Source of the DNA: Epiperipatus broadwayi
Lineage: Eukaryota; Onychophora; Udeonychophora; Euonychophora; Peripatidae
Direction: 5' to 3'
Assembly (NCBI GenBank): GCA_028023455.1
Contig: JAQFVV010012402.1
Coordinates: 12,318,292-12,382,291 of the forward strand
DNA length: 64,000 nucleotides
Within the stretch, counting starts at the first letter, position 1. The number at the start of each line of letters is the position of its first letter. The position numbers were made by a program, and so were the translations under genes. The notes beneath the pieces are model-generated. The model was not told the origin of the DNA. It saw only the letters and a program-made list of their open reading frames with translations, and did not search any database. Below, one piece after another: positions 34,601-48,000 of this stretch.

Positions 34601-37600
34601 TCTGTATGAATCAAATACATAATACATGTATATAGATGGGAATTAATCCATATCAGAGAAAAATGATTTAACTGGATTGAACTTTCCTTATGAGCTCAGA
34701 TATGCTTAAATAAACCCTAGAACAATCACATCATTATTATTTTTAAATTAAAAATAAATCAGTAAAAATAAATATAAATATGCAGGTTATAACCACTGAT
34801 AATTAGTAACTAGATTCAAGGGATAAATTATAAATTCTGTTTGATATAACTTTTAGCTATTAAGAAAAATTAAAATATGTTTGAGGAAATGTTAAATATT
34901 AATCAATAAAAGTTATGATGTTTTATAATTTTGCTATACTTAATTTTGAAGGTTTTTCATTCTAAATAAACTAGCTCTTACCATATTTTCTGAATTCTGA
35001 TGTTACCACTACTATTAGTTAGTTGACCAAAAAAAAAGGCTTGAACTTTTTTGAAAAATTTATCTATAGGAGTGTCACTATTAGTAAAGTTCAAAGTTTC
35101 TTTAGGTATACTTTTTGAATTTTTCTCTAGTTAGATTGATGGTATGGTTGGATTATGCATTAATTATAGAAAGATGATAAAAACAAAATTTGATGAAAGA
35201 TGACAGGCACGGCTTGTTCTAATTCATCAATGATTCATTCAAGCATTAGCATGAGACTACATAGTTACAGGTTAATTGACCAGTATAATAAAAATTCTCA
35301 CCTCAGTGACACTTTCAGCCATAGTACATTTTTCCATGTTAACTGGGTTAATAGTTTATTAGATAGCCATTTTTGGTACTTATGTATTATTCCTTCATTT
35401 CTCTTCAGACATTTTTTGGAAATTATCCATTTTCAGGGTATCAAAGTATTTTTTTTTCTAAAAATTATTTTATCGAACATGTGTTACTTGTTTAAAAAAT
35501 ATTAAGAAATCGAATATAAGTTCATGTTAACTTTAAAAAATATTTTTTTATAAATACCATTCACAACATCTAATGAATTATTTTTTTAATGTATATTATA
35601 ATGTACAAACTGTTAACACATTGTGGCGATTTTTTTATGTTTTCCATAGCATCATTCAAGCTGTTGGTTAATTGGTTTTCCTAATCTTTTGCAAAAGTGA
35701 TTAAAATTTGGGAATCTACCAGTAACAGAAGAAGTTGCAGTGAAAGTATTTTCAAAATTATGAAATAGTGCCTGCATGAAAAGTGTATATTAATGGACAT
35801 GATATGAAACTTTTAGTGCGAACATAAGATAATAGTAGTGTAATCTCAAAACATGTTTGAAGCGAGTATGCTTTAATTATGTTTTTTATTTTGTTTATTA
35901 TAGTTATATTAAATTTTATTTAATTACAATTGTTTGGAGTTTTGTGTAATTTATTGTGTTTTTATAATTATCTTAAAAAAAAAAAAAAATCAGTGAAATA
36001 TTTGATACAATAATTATCTTAAAAAACAACAGCCATATTGTTTAAAACATAATGCTCCTGAAAATAACAAAAAATGTCTGGCGAAGAGAGTGAAGGAATG
36101 ATATGTAAATATCCAGTTTTTTAAATAATTGGAAATACCATTCTAAGTAGCTTAAATTTTTGGAATAACTGTTTTAAAAAACAATTTTTTAGCTGATTGA
36201 TATGAATCATGAATCCTTGACTGAGTTGATATTATAGCTCTCTTAAAACTGGAAAAACTCCAATACACCCAGTGGTATCTATAACTATTTTATATACCAA
36301 TGCTATTTAAAATCAAATGCAACAAAATCCAGGTACTTTATTTATTGTCATCAGTTTCTTAATTAATTACTTTTTTTTTGTTGTTTTTCATACCAAAAAG
36401 AACATTTCTTTACAAGGAAAAAAAAACTACAAAAATATTTTTAGCTCTAATTTCATTGATTAACAATTTCTACAAATTTAATTTTAATTTCTTTATAAAC
36501 ACAGATTTACTAGATAAATTTTTAATTACTATTAGATAAGTAATAAATTTTCATTAACTTAGTTAAGTAAATAGATTATCCTTTTTTTTTTTGTTAACAG
36601 CAAAATACAAAATAAAGGGAATTGCATCTTTTACATTAAAAAAATAATAAATATAATTTACTTTTGCTATAACTTGAACCCTTAAAAATAGACTTCACGA
36701 TTATCTGAAGGTCAGATGGATTTTCAATTCAATTTTCTTTTAAATTATATTAATTGCATAATTTTATAATTGTTCCTAGAATCAGTTTTAATAACTACTG
36801 CTAAGAGCATTGGGGATTATCAATTAATATGCTAACCAACTATGTTGATTTTGTTTTAACTTTTATACAATAGGAATTAACTCCATTATTTATTTATTTC
36901 TCCTTTATTTTATATATATATTTATTTTAGTGTGGGAGTGAAAAGCTTGTAAGATCAGACTCATTTTAAATGGAGTCTGAACTAGCATAATAACATATCC
37001 TTTTTAGATAAATATCTTGACACAAGCCAATAATTATCTCATTTTTAAACTCATTTACCTGTGCCAAGTGAAGAGTGTGGTTCAACTAAAAATACATCTT
37101 GGGGACCACTTATTCTTTTCAGATAAATTTATTTTTAGGATTGAAACATGTGTGTGCAGTAATATTATTATCAAATATTTCAATAATTATTGGGGAGAGG
37201 GATAAATCCATGCATTATTTAACAGGAAAATCTCAAATTTGGAAAAGCAGGTCCTGATGATTGTTCTATATCATGCTTTTCCAGTTAGTCCTGCTTGTTT
37301 GTTACATATTCTCTCATATTAATCAACAAGTTGTTTGTTACAATATTTTGTGTTGATTTAATAATTGCAACTATAATAGCAAATCAGCTTTTGAATATTA
37401 TTTTCTTTAAAAGAATAATAATGAGTGGTGGAAAATGTGTTACTTATCAGGCTTGCAACACATTGGAATGGTGAAGATTAAGCAATTATTTCTTGACCAA
37501 TATTGGATAGCTAGTTGGGCCAACTACTTGACAAAAAAATTTCACAAACTTTGCCCAGTTTAAATTAGAATCTCAAGTTGTGAGCATGGATGGCAGAGAG

Positions 37601-38145
37601 ACAACTACTATGATGAAACTTTTCACCACTGTTATAAATCTTTTATATATCTTTCTTCTTTATGATATTTCTCTATGAATTTAATGATTTTTGTTGTTTT
37701 GTAAGAAATATATCTGGATCTATATGAAATTATAAGTAACTGCTCTATAATATTCAAGTTATTATAGATGAATCCTTCTTGGCACCAAGTTATATTAAAC
37801 TTTGGATGAAGTTTACATGCTTGAATTGAGTACTATTAGCATTGTGGCTAGCCTGTCAGTGGTTTTTCCAAAGGCCTTATTTTTTGGCAAGCTAGTATTG
37901 TGATCTACCTCAGTATTTTTCAAAGATTTTACTATTTGATGAGCTGAGTTTTGGATATATAAAAAACAACATCAAAACATATATATATATATATTTCTTT
38001 TTTATAGTCATTTTTTGATTTAGTTCTAATTTATCGATTGATTAAGGGAATATATGAGTATGTGATGCTTGAAAAGAGATTCCAGTGTTCTTAGCAATAG
38101 TTATGACCATGCAATATAAAAAATGTTTTTTTCTTCCTAAAAGAA
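34601..38145. other. AT-rich sequence, no feature recognised
   Basis: About 3.5 kb. The 101-codon plus-strand frame at 35200-35505 and the 62-codon frame at 37017-37205 match nothing known and lie in low-complexity sequence. No RNA gene or repeat family was recognised. Confidence 0.45.
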
Positions 38146-38215
38146 TTTGTGGTGCTGTGGTTAGTTCATTTGCCTTGATCTTAATTCCAAATGAAATTTC
38201 ATAGATTTTTTTTTT
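38146..38215 (+). mobile_element. Possible decayed tRNA-Gly-type SINE head
   Basis: GTGGTGCTGTGGTTAGTTCA and the following TTTGCCTT resemble the 5' half of the tRNA-Gly-derived SINE at 8106-8177. A T-rich run of 12 follows after about 30 bases. The B-box side is too decayed to confirm, and no target-site duplication was seen. Confidence 0.35.
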
Positions 38216-39050
38216 TTAGGATTCCAAGCAAGCTTAAGATTTTGAATCTCAATTGTAAAGAGATGCTGAAGACTTGCTCTGCAATAGATTATTTAAAGGC
38301 TATAGCAAACATGATTATTTTGTTTTTGATATTAAATCGATTAAATATATTTCACCTATGTTAACTGAAAGCTCTTTTTTTTTATTTTATAGATTTTACA
38401 ACAGATTGATAACAAATTTATTGCATGTCTCATATCCAAGGATAGAAGTGATCGAGGTATGTGTCTTTTTTTGTTTGATTTTATTTATTTTTGTACTTTA
38501 CATATGTATGTCTTTGTATCTGGTGCCTTGGGGATGATAAGAAAAGATTGCAATATAAAGAAAAATATTTTATGCTGAATGTTGTTATGGATTAACGATA
38601 ATTTATTTTTTTAATTAGTATAAAACAAAGAATTTATTTGTTACTCTCAAGATTTTTTAGATTTGTAATTTCTAAACATCAAGTGTCACACAAAACATTT
38701 TTAAAAAGAAAATCAGTTTTAAAATTTTAAATGCAATAAATCACAGATGATACTCTTTTGCTAATTGTGGTGGTTTCATTTTTTCTTTGAAATATTAGAT
38801 GCCATAAAATTAAAATCAACTATGTCAAACAGTCACAGATGTGAGAAAATATTTTATTTTTGTTGAAGTACCTTTTGCCTAATTATGTCAGTCTTCTTTT
38901 TTTAAAAAAAAAAAAAAATTAGTGATCATGTGTTTGGGTTTATCAGAATGATTAAAAGTACATTCCTCATTATTATCCTTTTTATTTTTCATCATTAGTT
39001 TTATCAATCATTAAAAAAATTTCTACTAAAAGACATCATTTAATACATGA
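38216..39050. other. AT-rich sequence, no feature recognised
   Basis: The 87-codon frame at 38274-38537 is Phe/Tyr/Ile-rich low complexity and is judged to be chance. A 15-base A run sits near 38910. Confidence 0.45.
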
Positions 39051-41310
39051 CTAAAATAAAATAATCTCACCCTATTACTTCTGCTTCAAGTAAAAGTTGA
39101 AGTCTAATATGTTCTAAATACCCACTTTTCATTTTCCTTTCCATGATATTCTCAAATTTTTTTCCAAAAATTACAATTTAAAAGAATCAATCATTTTCTT
39201 ATTATTTTTTTCAATGACTAATTTTTATACTCTTAGAAAATCATAGTGAAACACTATAGATTGAAAGATTTTTTATTTTTAAATGTATTTCCCATATACA
39301 ATTCTTTTTCATTATAATATTACCTAGTTTAATCTGCAGTGAAAATCTTACTATCAGATCTTTTGCTATTAATGAATGATTTGAGAAGATTAAAATTATC
39401 AGCCATATCCAGTTTTTCATTATCAATTTTGGAGTCAACTACTGATAGTGGAGAAAGTCATGCTACTTTCTTTGAAACGTATCTAAATACTTAAAAAATC
39501 AACTTGCTCTATTAATTTTCAACTATCATTTATATTAGTTTGCAAAGACTTGTAAATATTTAGATTTAGATGTATTTATTTTTATTTCAAACTTTCTTAT
39601 CTTTTTCATATTTAGTCATAATTTCATATTTTTCTTTGTTCTGTGACTTTTTTATGATAGTCTCAAGAGCTTTTTTTATTTTCAGCTATAAATGCAATGT
39701 CTTCAATATATTTAAAGTTATTGCTGTTTCTTCTGCCATTCATGAAATTATTCCTGTCTTCATTTAATCTTGCTTTACTTGTCACATATTAAGCATCCCT
39801 GCCTACTTTCTTTTCCTATTTGAAATGCTTTTGTTTCACCATAATATATAGTTTCTCTTTTATACAGAAATTTCTAACAACAACAGAAAAGTAAAACATT
39901 TTCACTCGTAAAAAGCATATGCACAGTAGCTTGAAAGGCTGATCTTTAATGTACTAAAAATATTTTGTAATTTAGCAAAGTCAGTTTGTTATTAATCAAT
40001 AAAACACATATTGATTTCTTTCATACATTTCTTGGTGTTATCTATTATAAATCAGCAACGATGTTTTGAATTCATTCTGTTTTTTTTTTAAAAAAAACTG
40101 TTTATACATCTGGAAGTTCTTTTTCAGCATAATTTTGCTTTCATTTAATATAAGAGATATCATATAATAGTTTGAATTCTTTTTCAAGATTTATTTTCAT
40201 GACATAGGAATATAAATTGGATTTTCTTCAGTTTTTATATCATTGAGTAATAGTTTTCCAGATTAATTAGCATAATTTGGTCAGTAATTGAGATTACAAG
40301 TACTGATTTTTTTTTCTTGCGCTTTTCTACAAAATTTCTGATAGAATGTTGTTTATTCCAATGGGTTTATTTTTTTTAGCAATGATTTCAAAGACAATCT
40401 GATCTAATCTTGCATTATCAGAATTTTTATCAAAACTATCTGAGTTGAAATAGTGATTCCATATATTTATTACTTTCATCTTTATTTTATCTATTCAGTT
40501 ATAAGTCTATTTGTATTTTTTAATAAAGCTATTTATGCTTTTTTAAAATTTTTATACATTCCTTGAATAATAGCTTTTGTTTAATCAAGATTAGTTCCAT
40601 TTTCAGTATCTTAGGCAAATATTGTTATAACATTGTTACTTAGCATTTCTTAATACTTTTTAGATTTTTTTTTTTTTTTTTTTAGATTTGATATTTAATT
40701 TCTTTAAAATATCTCTTTTAACTTCCTTGTTTGTCTGTTTCTTTTCTTCTGTCAGTAGTTTTGATTTTCCAAGATGATTCATTTTATTCAAACATTCTTT
40801 ATATTTTTAAAAAAATTATTTACTTTAAAACATGATTTGTTTATCTCACCATCAATTAAATTCAAAATACAAATTAATTTCTGATATTATTCATAATATA
40901 TTAGATATATTTTCTAGACTACGTCTAGGATATAAGTAAACATACTTTTTTATATATATTCAACTCTATTTATTTACTCATAAGATATTCTTGTCCTATT
41001 TTACACTATGCTCCTACTCATGTTTTAGTTATCTTTCATTAGGATACCAAAATATAATTAACTCGATATCTGGGAACTCCTTCTTACAATGGCCATCTGC
41101 TTATTCAGCTCTTTGACTTCTTTAGTGATCAAAAGGTCATTGGATTTATAAAAACGTATTAGTTATTTTCCTGTTTCATTTCTGTTTCTAAGTGCATATT
41201 GTTTAGCAACATATTTCTCTTTTCTGCACATTTTCTATCTCTACCTGTAAGATTTGTCCATTTCTTTCTGCACCTGATCATTTAACTTCAATTTCTATTT
41301 GTCTGCTGGA
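39051..41310 (-). pseudogene. BovB-like RTE LINE, heavily decayed (minus strand)
   Basis: Read from 41310 downwards. The endonuclease part gives YALRNRNETGK followed by NDLLITK (about 41100-41250), matching the stretch after the DFNA motif in this family. The reverse transcriptase part gives LTKLC-LIWKT (about 40270), AEKELPDV (about 40110), ICVLLINN (motif A region, about 39990) and then MNGRRNSNNFKYIEDIAFIA at about 39665-39730, where the catalytic palm motif YADD has become YIED. The connection domain follows with ADNFNLLKSFINSKRSDSK (about 39400) and NEKWVF at about 39120, all in the right order. Stops and shifts are frequent throughout. This is an older element from a separate RTE lineage than the copy at 12.7-16.0 kb. 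Confidence 0.75.
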
Positions 41311-42306
41311 ATTGTCGTATAATTTTGTAAAATTGTAATGTTGAAGGGTGTGTCCACAAGAACAAATTTTAATCATTCATTCACACTCTTTTTAAACTTT
41401 AAAGTAAGTGTGAGAGATAATCTTTCCACTGATTGAATTTATTATGCTCATATAAAAATAACAAAAACTATGGTAATATTTTTTTTTTATTTGATGATAA
41501 ATAATTTTTACTTAACATATACATAAGAGTGTATAATACAATATATTTGTAAAAATGATGTAATAAAAATAATAAAAAACCTATAATCTATAACTAATGA
41601 ATAATAGTGTTAAAATATATCACATTTTAAATGTTTTTTACTCAATTGACGGATTCTGCATATCATGCTATATATTGTATTATTTCCGGAAGATTTTTTT
41701 TATTTTTGTTTAGAAATGAATTTTTAAATCATTTTAGTGCTTCTTGATATTTAAATACTTGTAATAAGTTTTTGCTATAGTATCTGAGTGATTTGAATAA
41801 CTTCGTTATTGATCTGTTTGAATCTTTCGAAATGTTTAATTGCCTCTGCTATAAAATACATGCAAAAATTAGTGTTATCTATATATATGAAAAATTTTCC
41901 TTACCTCACTATATGCTTAGGCTGAAGTGCTTCTTATATTAGCTAAATTAATAAACGAATACAGTGTTTTCTTCACTTAAACAGAATCGTTTGCCAAAAT
42001 CACATTTGATCCTCAAGATATAATAATTATCTGAATCTAATTAAATGAATTCATTATGTTAATAAGTGAAAAGGTGAGTATGTATGTAAAATAAACTTAT
42101 TTTGTAAGGAGCTTGTTAATTTTTTAGTATTTTATTGCTGTTTCGTTTTTTTTTAATACCAAGCTTTATTGTAATATATATATTTGTATTAGAATAATTT
42201 GATTTTGGATTTACTTATGAGGAAAAGGGATTTTTTATTAATATCAAAAAAACTTCTATAAAATAATAGAATGCTTTATTGCTTGGGAAGTTTTATAACA
42301 TATTAA
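41311..42306. other. AT-rich sequence, no feature recognised
   Basis: No supported feature; low-complexity A and T runs dominate. Confidence 0.45.
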
Positions 42307-42382
42307 GCACCAAGTGATGAGTTGAGTTTTAATCCAGAAATATTCATATCACAAGTCTATCATTCTACCACAGAAGATAGTT
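42307..42382 (-). mobile_element. Decayed tRNA-derived SINE head (minus strand)
   Basis: On the minus strand, CTGTGGTAGAATGATAGACT resembles an A box and TCTGGATTAAAACTCAA a B box, at tRNA-like spacing. It aligns by eye to the plus-strand copy at 12592-12662, sharing GGTAGAAT, then AGA-TTG and ATATG. Confidence 0.4.
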
Positions 42383-45289
42383 AAATAGTAATAAAAAACT
42401 TTTTATGGGCTATAATATTAAATCTTTTATGACTTAAATTAATTTTATATTAGTTTTTTTTTTTTTTTAAATCTTACTATAAACAATTAATAAAAGTTGA
42501 GGTCTGTAATTGTCACCTTATATATGTTTAAATATATTTTAATTGATTTAGGCACCACCTGACATTAAACGTCAGGAAATATATAAACACATTATTATTT
42601 ACATACTCTAATAGAATTCAAGATATTTTCTTTAGTATGTGATGATGATGACCACTACACAATACTGTTTGCAATACCTGTCCAAATCACATGGAATATA
42701 AGTTATTGCTGATAAAATGAACATGTAATAAATATGCAGACGAGACAGTATTATATCCAAAGAAGTTAATATCAACAAAATTAATAGTTTATTTACAAAG
42801 CATCATAATTGTCAGACAAGATATAATGTTCTTTTTCCTAAACATGCTCATATTACACTCTGTCACAAGAATTTATGACAATTTTCTTTATAATTTGATT
42901 CTCTTTATGATTATAATTTGATGATAATAATTGCTTTAATAAAACATTTCTTCACTACTTTTAAACTTTTGGTTTGCATGCATACTGGAAAACAAATACA
43001 AAACTGTTGTATTTATTTATAAAATGTCCAAAGTCTATTTTGATTAATTTTAAAATGTTGAGCACTCTTGCCATAGAGTAAATTCCTGCCCTTGGATCTA
43101 ATTTTATGTATGGCCAACCCTCACAATACAATGTATTTATTCATGTCATTAGCACACACACATATAGTATTGGATTATTATAATCAATACACCTTCCTTA
43201 CAATGATAATTCTAGAGAGTGGTCACTTTCAGTCTGATCCTAATTTAATATAATTATGAGAAGTGGTTCCTTCTGAATTTAATCTCAAATTTACAGAACA
43301 AAACTGTGAATAAATTCACTATATAGATGTTGTATATTTTAACAATTCAACAGTCAGCTAATAACTGCACTTATATTATTAATTCTACATACATAAAATC
43401 TAATTCATAGTAATCAAAATGAGAACTAATTTATATACAAATGAACTTGATCCAGTTTCAAAATAAACCTCTAGTCTATCTTGAAACTAATAATTCTTTT
43501 ATTACTCATTATTTTAACACTTGGACACTTCTTATCATATATTTTACATGCATTTACCTTTCATGTGTTTAAAATGAATATTGCATCTTTGATTGTTTTA
43601 ATTAACTTTTTATATTTGCTGATAATTACCACATGAAAATAAAATATTATTTTATTGTTGTTTTTTTAAAACTATAATTAATTATATTGTATAAATAACA
43701 GAAGAAAAGATAAAGCAAGTTTTGTACTTTTATTTTAAAATGCAGTCCAGGTATTTATAACCATTTAACAGTAATTGCTGACATTTCTTAAATAAAACAT
43801 TAGCTTCTTCCTTTAATCAATTAAATGTATGTAAATAAATCATTTTTATATAGCGCGATGTTTGTAAACTGTAATATTTATAACAGCATTATGCTGTTGC
43901 ACATGCGCTTTGAAGATTTTAACTATAAATAAATGAATACTAACACTCAACCACATGATAAAGTCTTTGGAAAAGATAGAATGGCCATCTATCTTTTCGA
44001 ACCCAAACGCTTTTGTATGGGTGAATCTTAAGTGTTTGAAAGTGAAAGCGTGAATATATTAAATAATCACTTTAATCAATTAATTAAATAATATATTATT
44101 TAAATATATGCTAAGTGATCATAAAATAAATTTAAAATTATATATATGGTAAAATAACAATTAAATTGATAAATAATTACTGTTTTTGTAACTTACATAG
44201 CATACAATTTTGTAGCTGGAATTCTTTACAATTTCTTATGATGATTATTTTGCAGACTAATATTTCTCCCACAATAGCATGCATTAATTGATTTTATTTA
44301 TAATCACAAGTTATTTATAAATTGCTGTAGTATTTTTTATAATCTTTGAAATTTGAAGTTTAAGCATTTTTTTCTTTATTTTGAGTAGAGATTCCTTTTA
44401 AATATTAGTCAAATTCACAAGAGGTCCAGGTTAGCTTTCAGCAGCTGTCAGTTTTTCTCTTTTTTACTTAGTCATCCTAATAACCATTTAATGAAGCTTG
44501 AATAGACTAAGAATCCAAACTGATTAATTTCAAGAAAAACTGACTATACATAATTTTGACCTCTTATTTATAGCACCTTCGATAATCTCTTATTTTCAAC
44601 ACCCTTTATGATCTCATTTTATATGAAGTCATTACATAAATTTTCAAAACACCATCATCATTTTATTGATTGAATTTTCAAAAAGTGTACTCAAAACAAA
44701 CCTTTTTATTAGTTTTAATCTGATTATTTAAAAAGTATTTTTTTTAACACTGAGCTGGTATTTTTCTGCCAGCTCATAATCATACATATATATACACACA
44801 TATTTTGTAAAAATAAAATATATACATTGTAATAAACTTATTTTATAAAAATAAATAAACAGGCACATATATATTTTGTTAAAATATAAATATTTTATAA
44901 TACATAATTTTAAAAAAATAAATTAACACTTAGTTTTAAAATGGGGATTTAAGAAGTTAAAATAAATTAGATCAAGATCTTGCTTATTGATAAAAGTTTG
45001 TCTTTTGTTTAGTCTTTAAAAAAAAAAATTCTTAAAGATAGAAAGTAAGAGAAAGCAATTAGTTCTATTGTTGGGACTTTGACAGTGAAGGTATTTTTAT
45101 GCTATCTATTACGCTGATCAATTGGAATGTTTCTTTGGAATTTTACAATAAAATATGAAATAAAAGAAGAGAATATTAAAGATGTTAACTGAGACTTTGG
45201 AAGAAAAAAACTATAATTACAGACTTTCCTTTTGTTCAAAAATTAATTAGATATCTGCCGAGGTCAATATCTAATCTATAAATTTCAAT
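42383..45289. other. AT-rich sequence with small hairpins
   Basis: No gene or dispersed repeat was recognised. Perfect or near-perfect hairpins occur at about 42552-42570 (CCTGAC...GTCAGG), 43970-43998 (GAAAAGATAGA...TCTATCTTTTC) and 44751-44776 (TGAGCTGG...CCAGCTCA). Their role is unknown. Confidence 0.45.
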
Positions 45290-46325
45290 TCATCTCAGGC
45301 TGTTGAATAGTAAAGACCTAAAAAGCGCAAGAAGAAAAATGTTGAATGGCTAGAGCTAACAGAACTTTCCCTTTTGGGAACCTCTTCCTATTGCCACCTG
45401 GAACTGCCTTGTAAATGCTGGACATAGAGAGCTAGCCAAGGAGAAAGAACTGGAAGAAGACACGGACAAACCACGAAGAATATAGAGTAAAATATTCCAC
45501 CCACACAGGATCTACACTGATCGATCAGGGTAAATAGACTTTTTTTTGTTGTAATTTCAAGAGACATTTGCGTAATAGATTTACAAAAAAAGAAAAGAAA
45601 GAAAGAAAAGCCTTCACTTCAAATATCTCAAAGTTTCAGCAATAGAAAGGGAGGGATATAGTCTTTAAGTAGATGTACTTACTAATTTAAATTAACCCAC
45701 ATTATATTGTTTTTTTTATTATTATTTTTTTGTTACAGCCTATTAGTTAAACTTACCTTTAGTTTCTATGATTGTTGTTCTTATAATGTATAGATAGGGA
45801 TAAGAAAAATTGTATACTCGATCTAAGGACAAGTAAAAGACTTGACAGTAGAAAGTGGAGGTTTGAGTGCGTTTATTTTTAACAAACACACTCTTATAGT
45901 AAGTAGCCCTTGAGTTTACTCATAGATATATATCATGATATTTGATGAAATATTGTATAATTGGTAAAGTGACGGCGCATGATCCTTTGAGAACGATACC
46001 TGCTAAATCTTGATTAGAAAGAAAAAGGATCGGGAGGGTTTGATTTGACAAATGCGAGGGAAGGGAATAACCAACAAATAGAATAAAGGTTAATAAATAT
46101 TTCAACAATATTTAAGCGTCGATCTGTTTTATTTTTTTTTTAGTTATTATAATTAATTCTTATCTTTCATTTTGTAGTCTTTTGGTCCGTTAAAAAGAAA
46201 ATAAATTTAAGGTTTGCAATTGGTGATTACCATTCATAAATAAATTAACCGATATTATAAAAAATAAATAAATTATAATACGGTCTAGGCAGAAATGTTT
46301 AGTGGTGCCCTCGAACGGCCACCGT
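45290..46325 (+). other. Less AT-rich module related to 21.6-23.4 kb (copy 2)
   Basis: Short blocks shared in the same order with 21594-23450: TGAATGGCT-G-CTAAC (about 45343), GGAACCTCT (about 45379) with CTGCCT after it, CAGGGTAAAT (about 45524) and TGGTGCCCTC near 46301. The last resembles the edge TGGCGCCCTC of copy 1. The 62-codon minus-strand frame at 45920-46108 matches nothing known. An LTR retrotransposon terminal region is one explanation, because TGGYGCC motifs are common at the start of primer-binding sites. No TGT/ACA termini or coding part were found. Confidence 0.3.
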
Positions 46326-46429
46326 ACATTGCAATCTCGTAAAATTTAAGAGTGTAACAAAATGTTTTGTTACAACACTAATATACTTAATTGAATTGTT
46401 TTGCAATACATTCCTGACAATATAATTTT

Positions 46430-47760
46430 AAACATATGTTTTTTTAATTTTTGATAAGAGAAACAGTTTTAATATAGTTTATATAATTTATTAATTTCTT
46501 TTAAATTTAAACACTTCTAACAAACCTATTATACTATTTATTATTTTAAAATATAATTTTTAATAATTTATTTTAACATTTGAACATTACCTATTATAAT
46601 TATTTTTAAATGTTTTTATTTAATTTAGAATATCTGTTTGTTTGTAAACTTTTGTAATCATTTTTATTATTTTTAAGTTAGAATAAAATTTTAAAACTGA
46701 GATTTAATAAATTTAAATTCAATAGAATAGATTCAAATTTGGAACATAAGTAAGGAATACCGGGTTAAGTAATATGGGACTTTAATAGTTTTGTTAGGTA
46801 ACCTAGTTTTTTTAATATTAATATTTTGATATCAAATTTAAAAATTGTTCTTAGAACTTTAATATGTTTTTAGTAATACTTGTAAGAAGGTGGTATATGG
46901 ATTTTTCTTGCTTTCCATTTAAAATTATAATAACATTTTAAAATGGATGTTTAATATATTTAAAGTCAATATAATTTGTAGAAATTTTGTATCTATGTTT
47001 TAAATCTCAACCAAAGTAATAGGATGCAATAACATTTTAGATATGTGACATATTTTCTTAGATATGGAAGAGTAGGGGAGGGGTTGAATATTTTGATATC
47101 AAATTTTAAAAATGTTTTAAAAATTAAATATTTTTAAATAATGTACATTATATTTTTGGTTTCATTTAAGTTAAAATAAGAAAATTAATTTACAATATAG
47201 TTTTGTTAAACTTTTTAAAAAATTTTTTTTTTCTTCAAATGAAAATAAATGTTAAACAATTTTAAAAAAAAAAAGTTACTTAATGCTTTATTATATATAT
47301 ATTTATATATAATTATGTACACATACTAAATATGATAAATACATATGGAGGCTACATCTTAACTTATTGAACAAATATCTACTGATATATATATATATAT
47401 ATAAACTATAAGTATCAAATTGATTTACAGTAAAATAATATACATTAAGTGGAGTTCATTTGCAATATAGTTTGGTAAGCATTTTTTATAAGAATAAAAA
47501 TTTACAATCAAAAGCAAAAATCTCAAATATTTTTCACTTAAAGGAATATTTCATATATTTAATCACTTAATGATTTCTTATACATATACATTATTATGTA
47601 CACATACTAAGTATGATATATATACATAAAGGGTTTACTTGTTAACTTATAGAAGAAATATCTAGATGTATATATATATTGAGTATATGTGTCCAGTTGA
47701 TTTAAAGTACAATATAGTTTTACATTTTTATTTACTATGCCAATACTAAAAAGTTAAAAA
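46430..47760. repeat. Degenerate tandem array, period about 250-280 bases
   Basis: Successive blocks repeat the same landmarks. ATATTTTGATATCAAATTTA occurs near 46823 and 47088. TTATGTACACATACTAA-TATGATA occurs near 47313 and 47594. A CAATATAGTTTTG-like run occurs near 47190, 47466 and 47710. TTAACTTATTGAACAAATATCT at about 47358 is matched by TTAACTTATAGAAGAAATAT at about 47643. The units have drifted far apart, so only three or four are obvious. No function or coding is apparent. Confidence 0.65.
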
Positions 47761-47796
47761 TAATAGAAATAAAAAATATTTTGTATATTAAATGCT

Positions 47797-48000
47797 GTTA
47801 TTTACTATGCACTAAAAGAAAAATAATAATTGTTGCTTCAACCACAATTAGTTTTTAAATTTTAACTTGAAACAAAAGCATGGGGCAGGTCAGAAATTAA
47901 TTAAGTCAATCACCTCCCATGCTTTTATTTCAAGTTAAATCTAAAAGCCCCAATTGTGATTGAAACAACTTTTTTTTTTGTTTTTAGTGCACATTAAATA
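47797..48000. mobile_element. Foldback element (MITE-like, about 200 bp)
   Basis: Arms of about 85-90 bases are inverted copies: TGCACTAAAAG at the outer left pairs with the right CTTTTAGTGCA-like end, ACAATTAG pairs with CAATTGTG-side sequence, and TTTTAACTTGAAACAAAAGC pairs with GCTTTTATTTCAAGTTAAA. The inner ends CATGGG and CCCATG close on a loop of about 38 bases. It is unrelated to the other foldback elements in the window. Confidence 0.75.
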
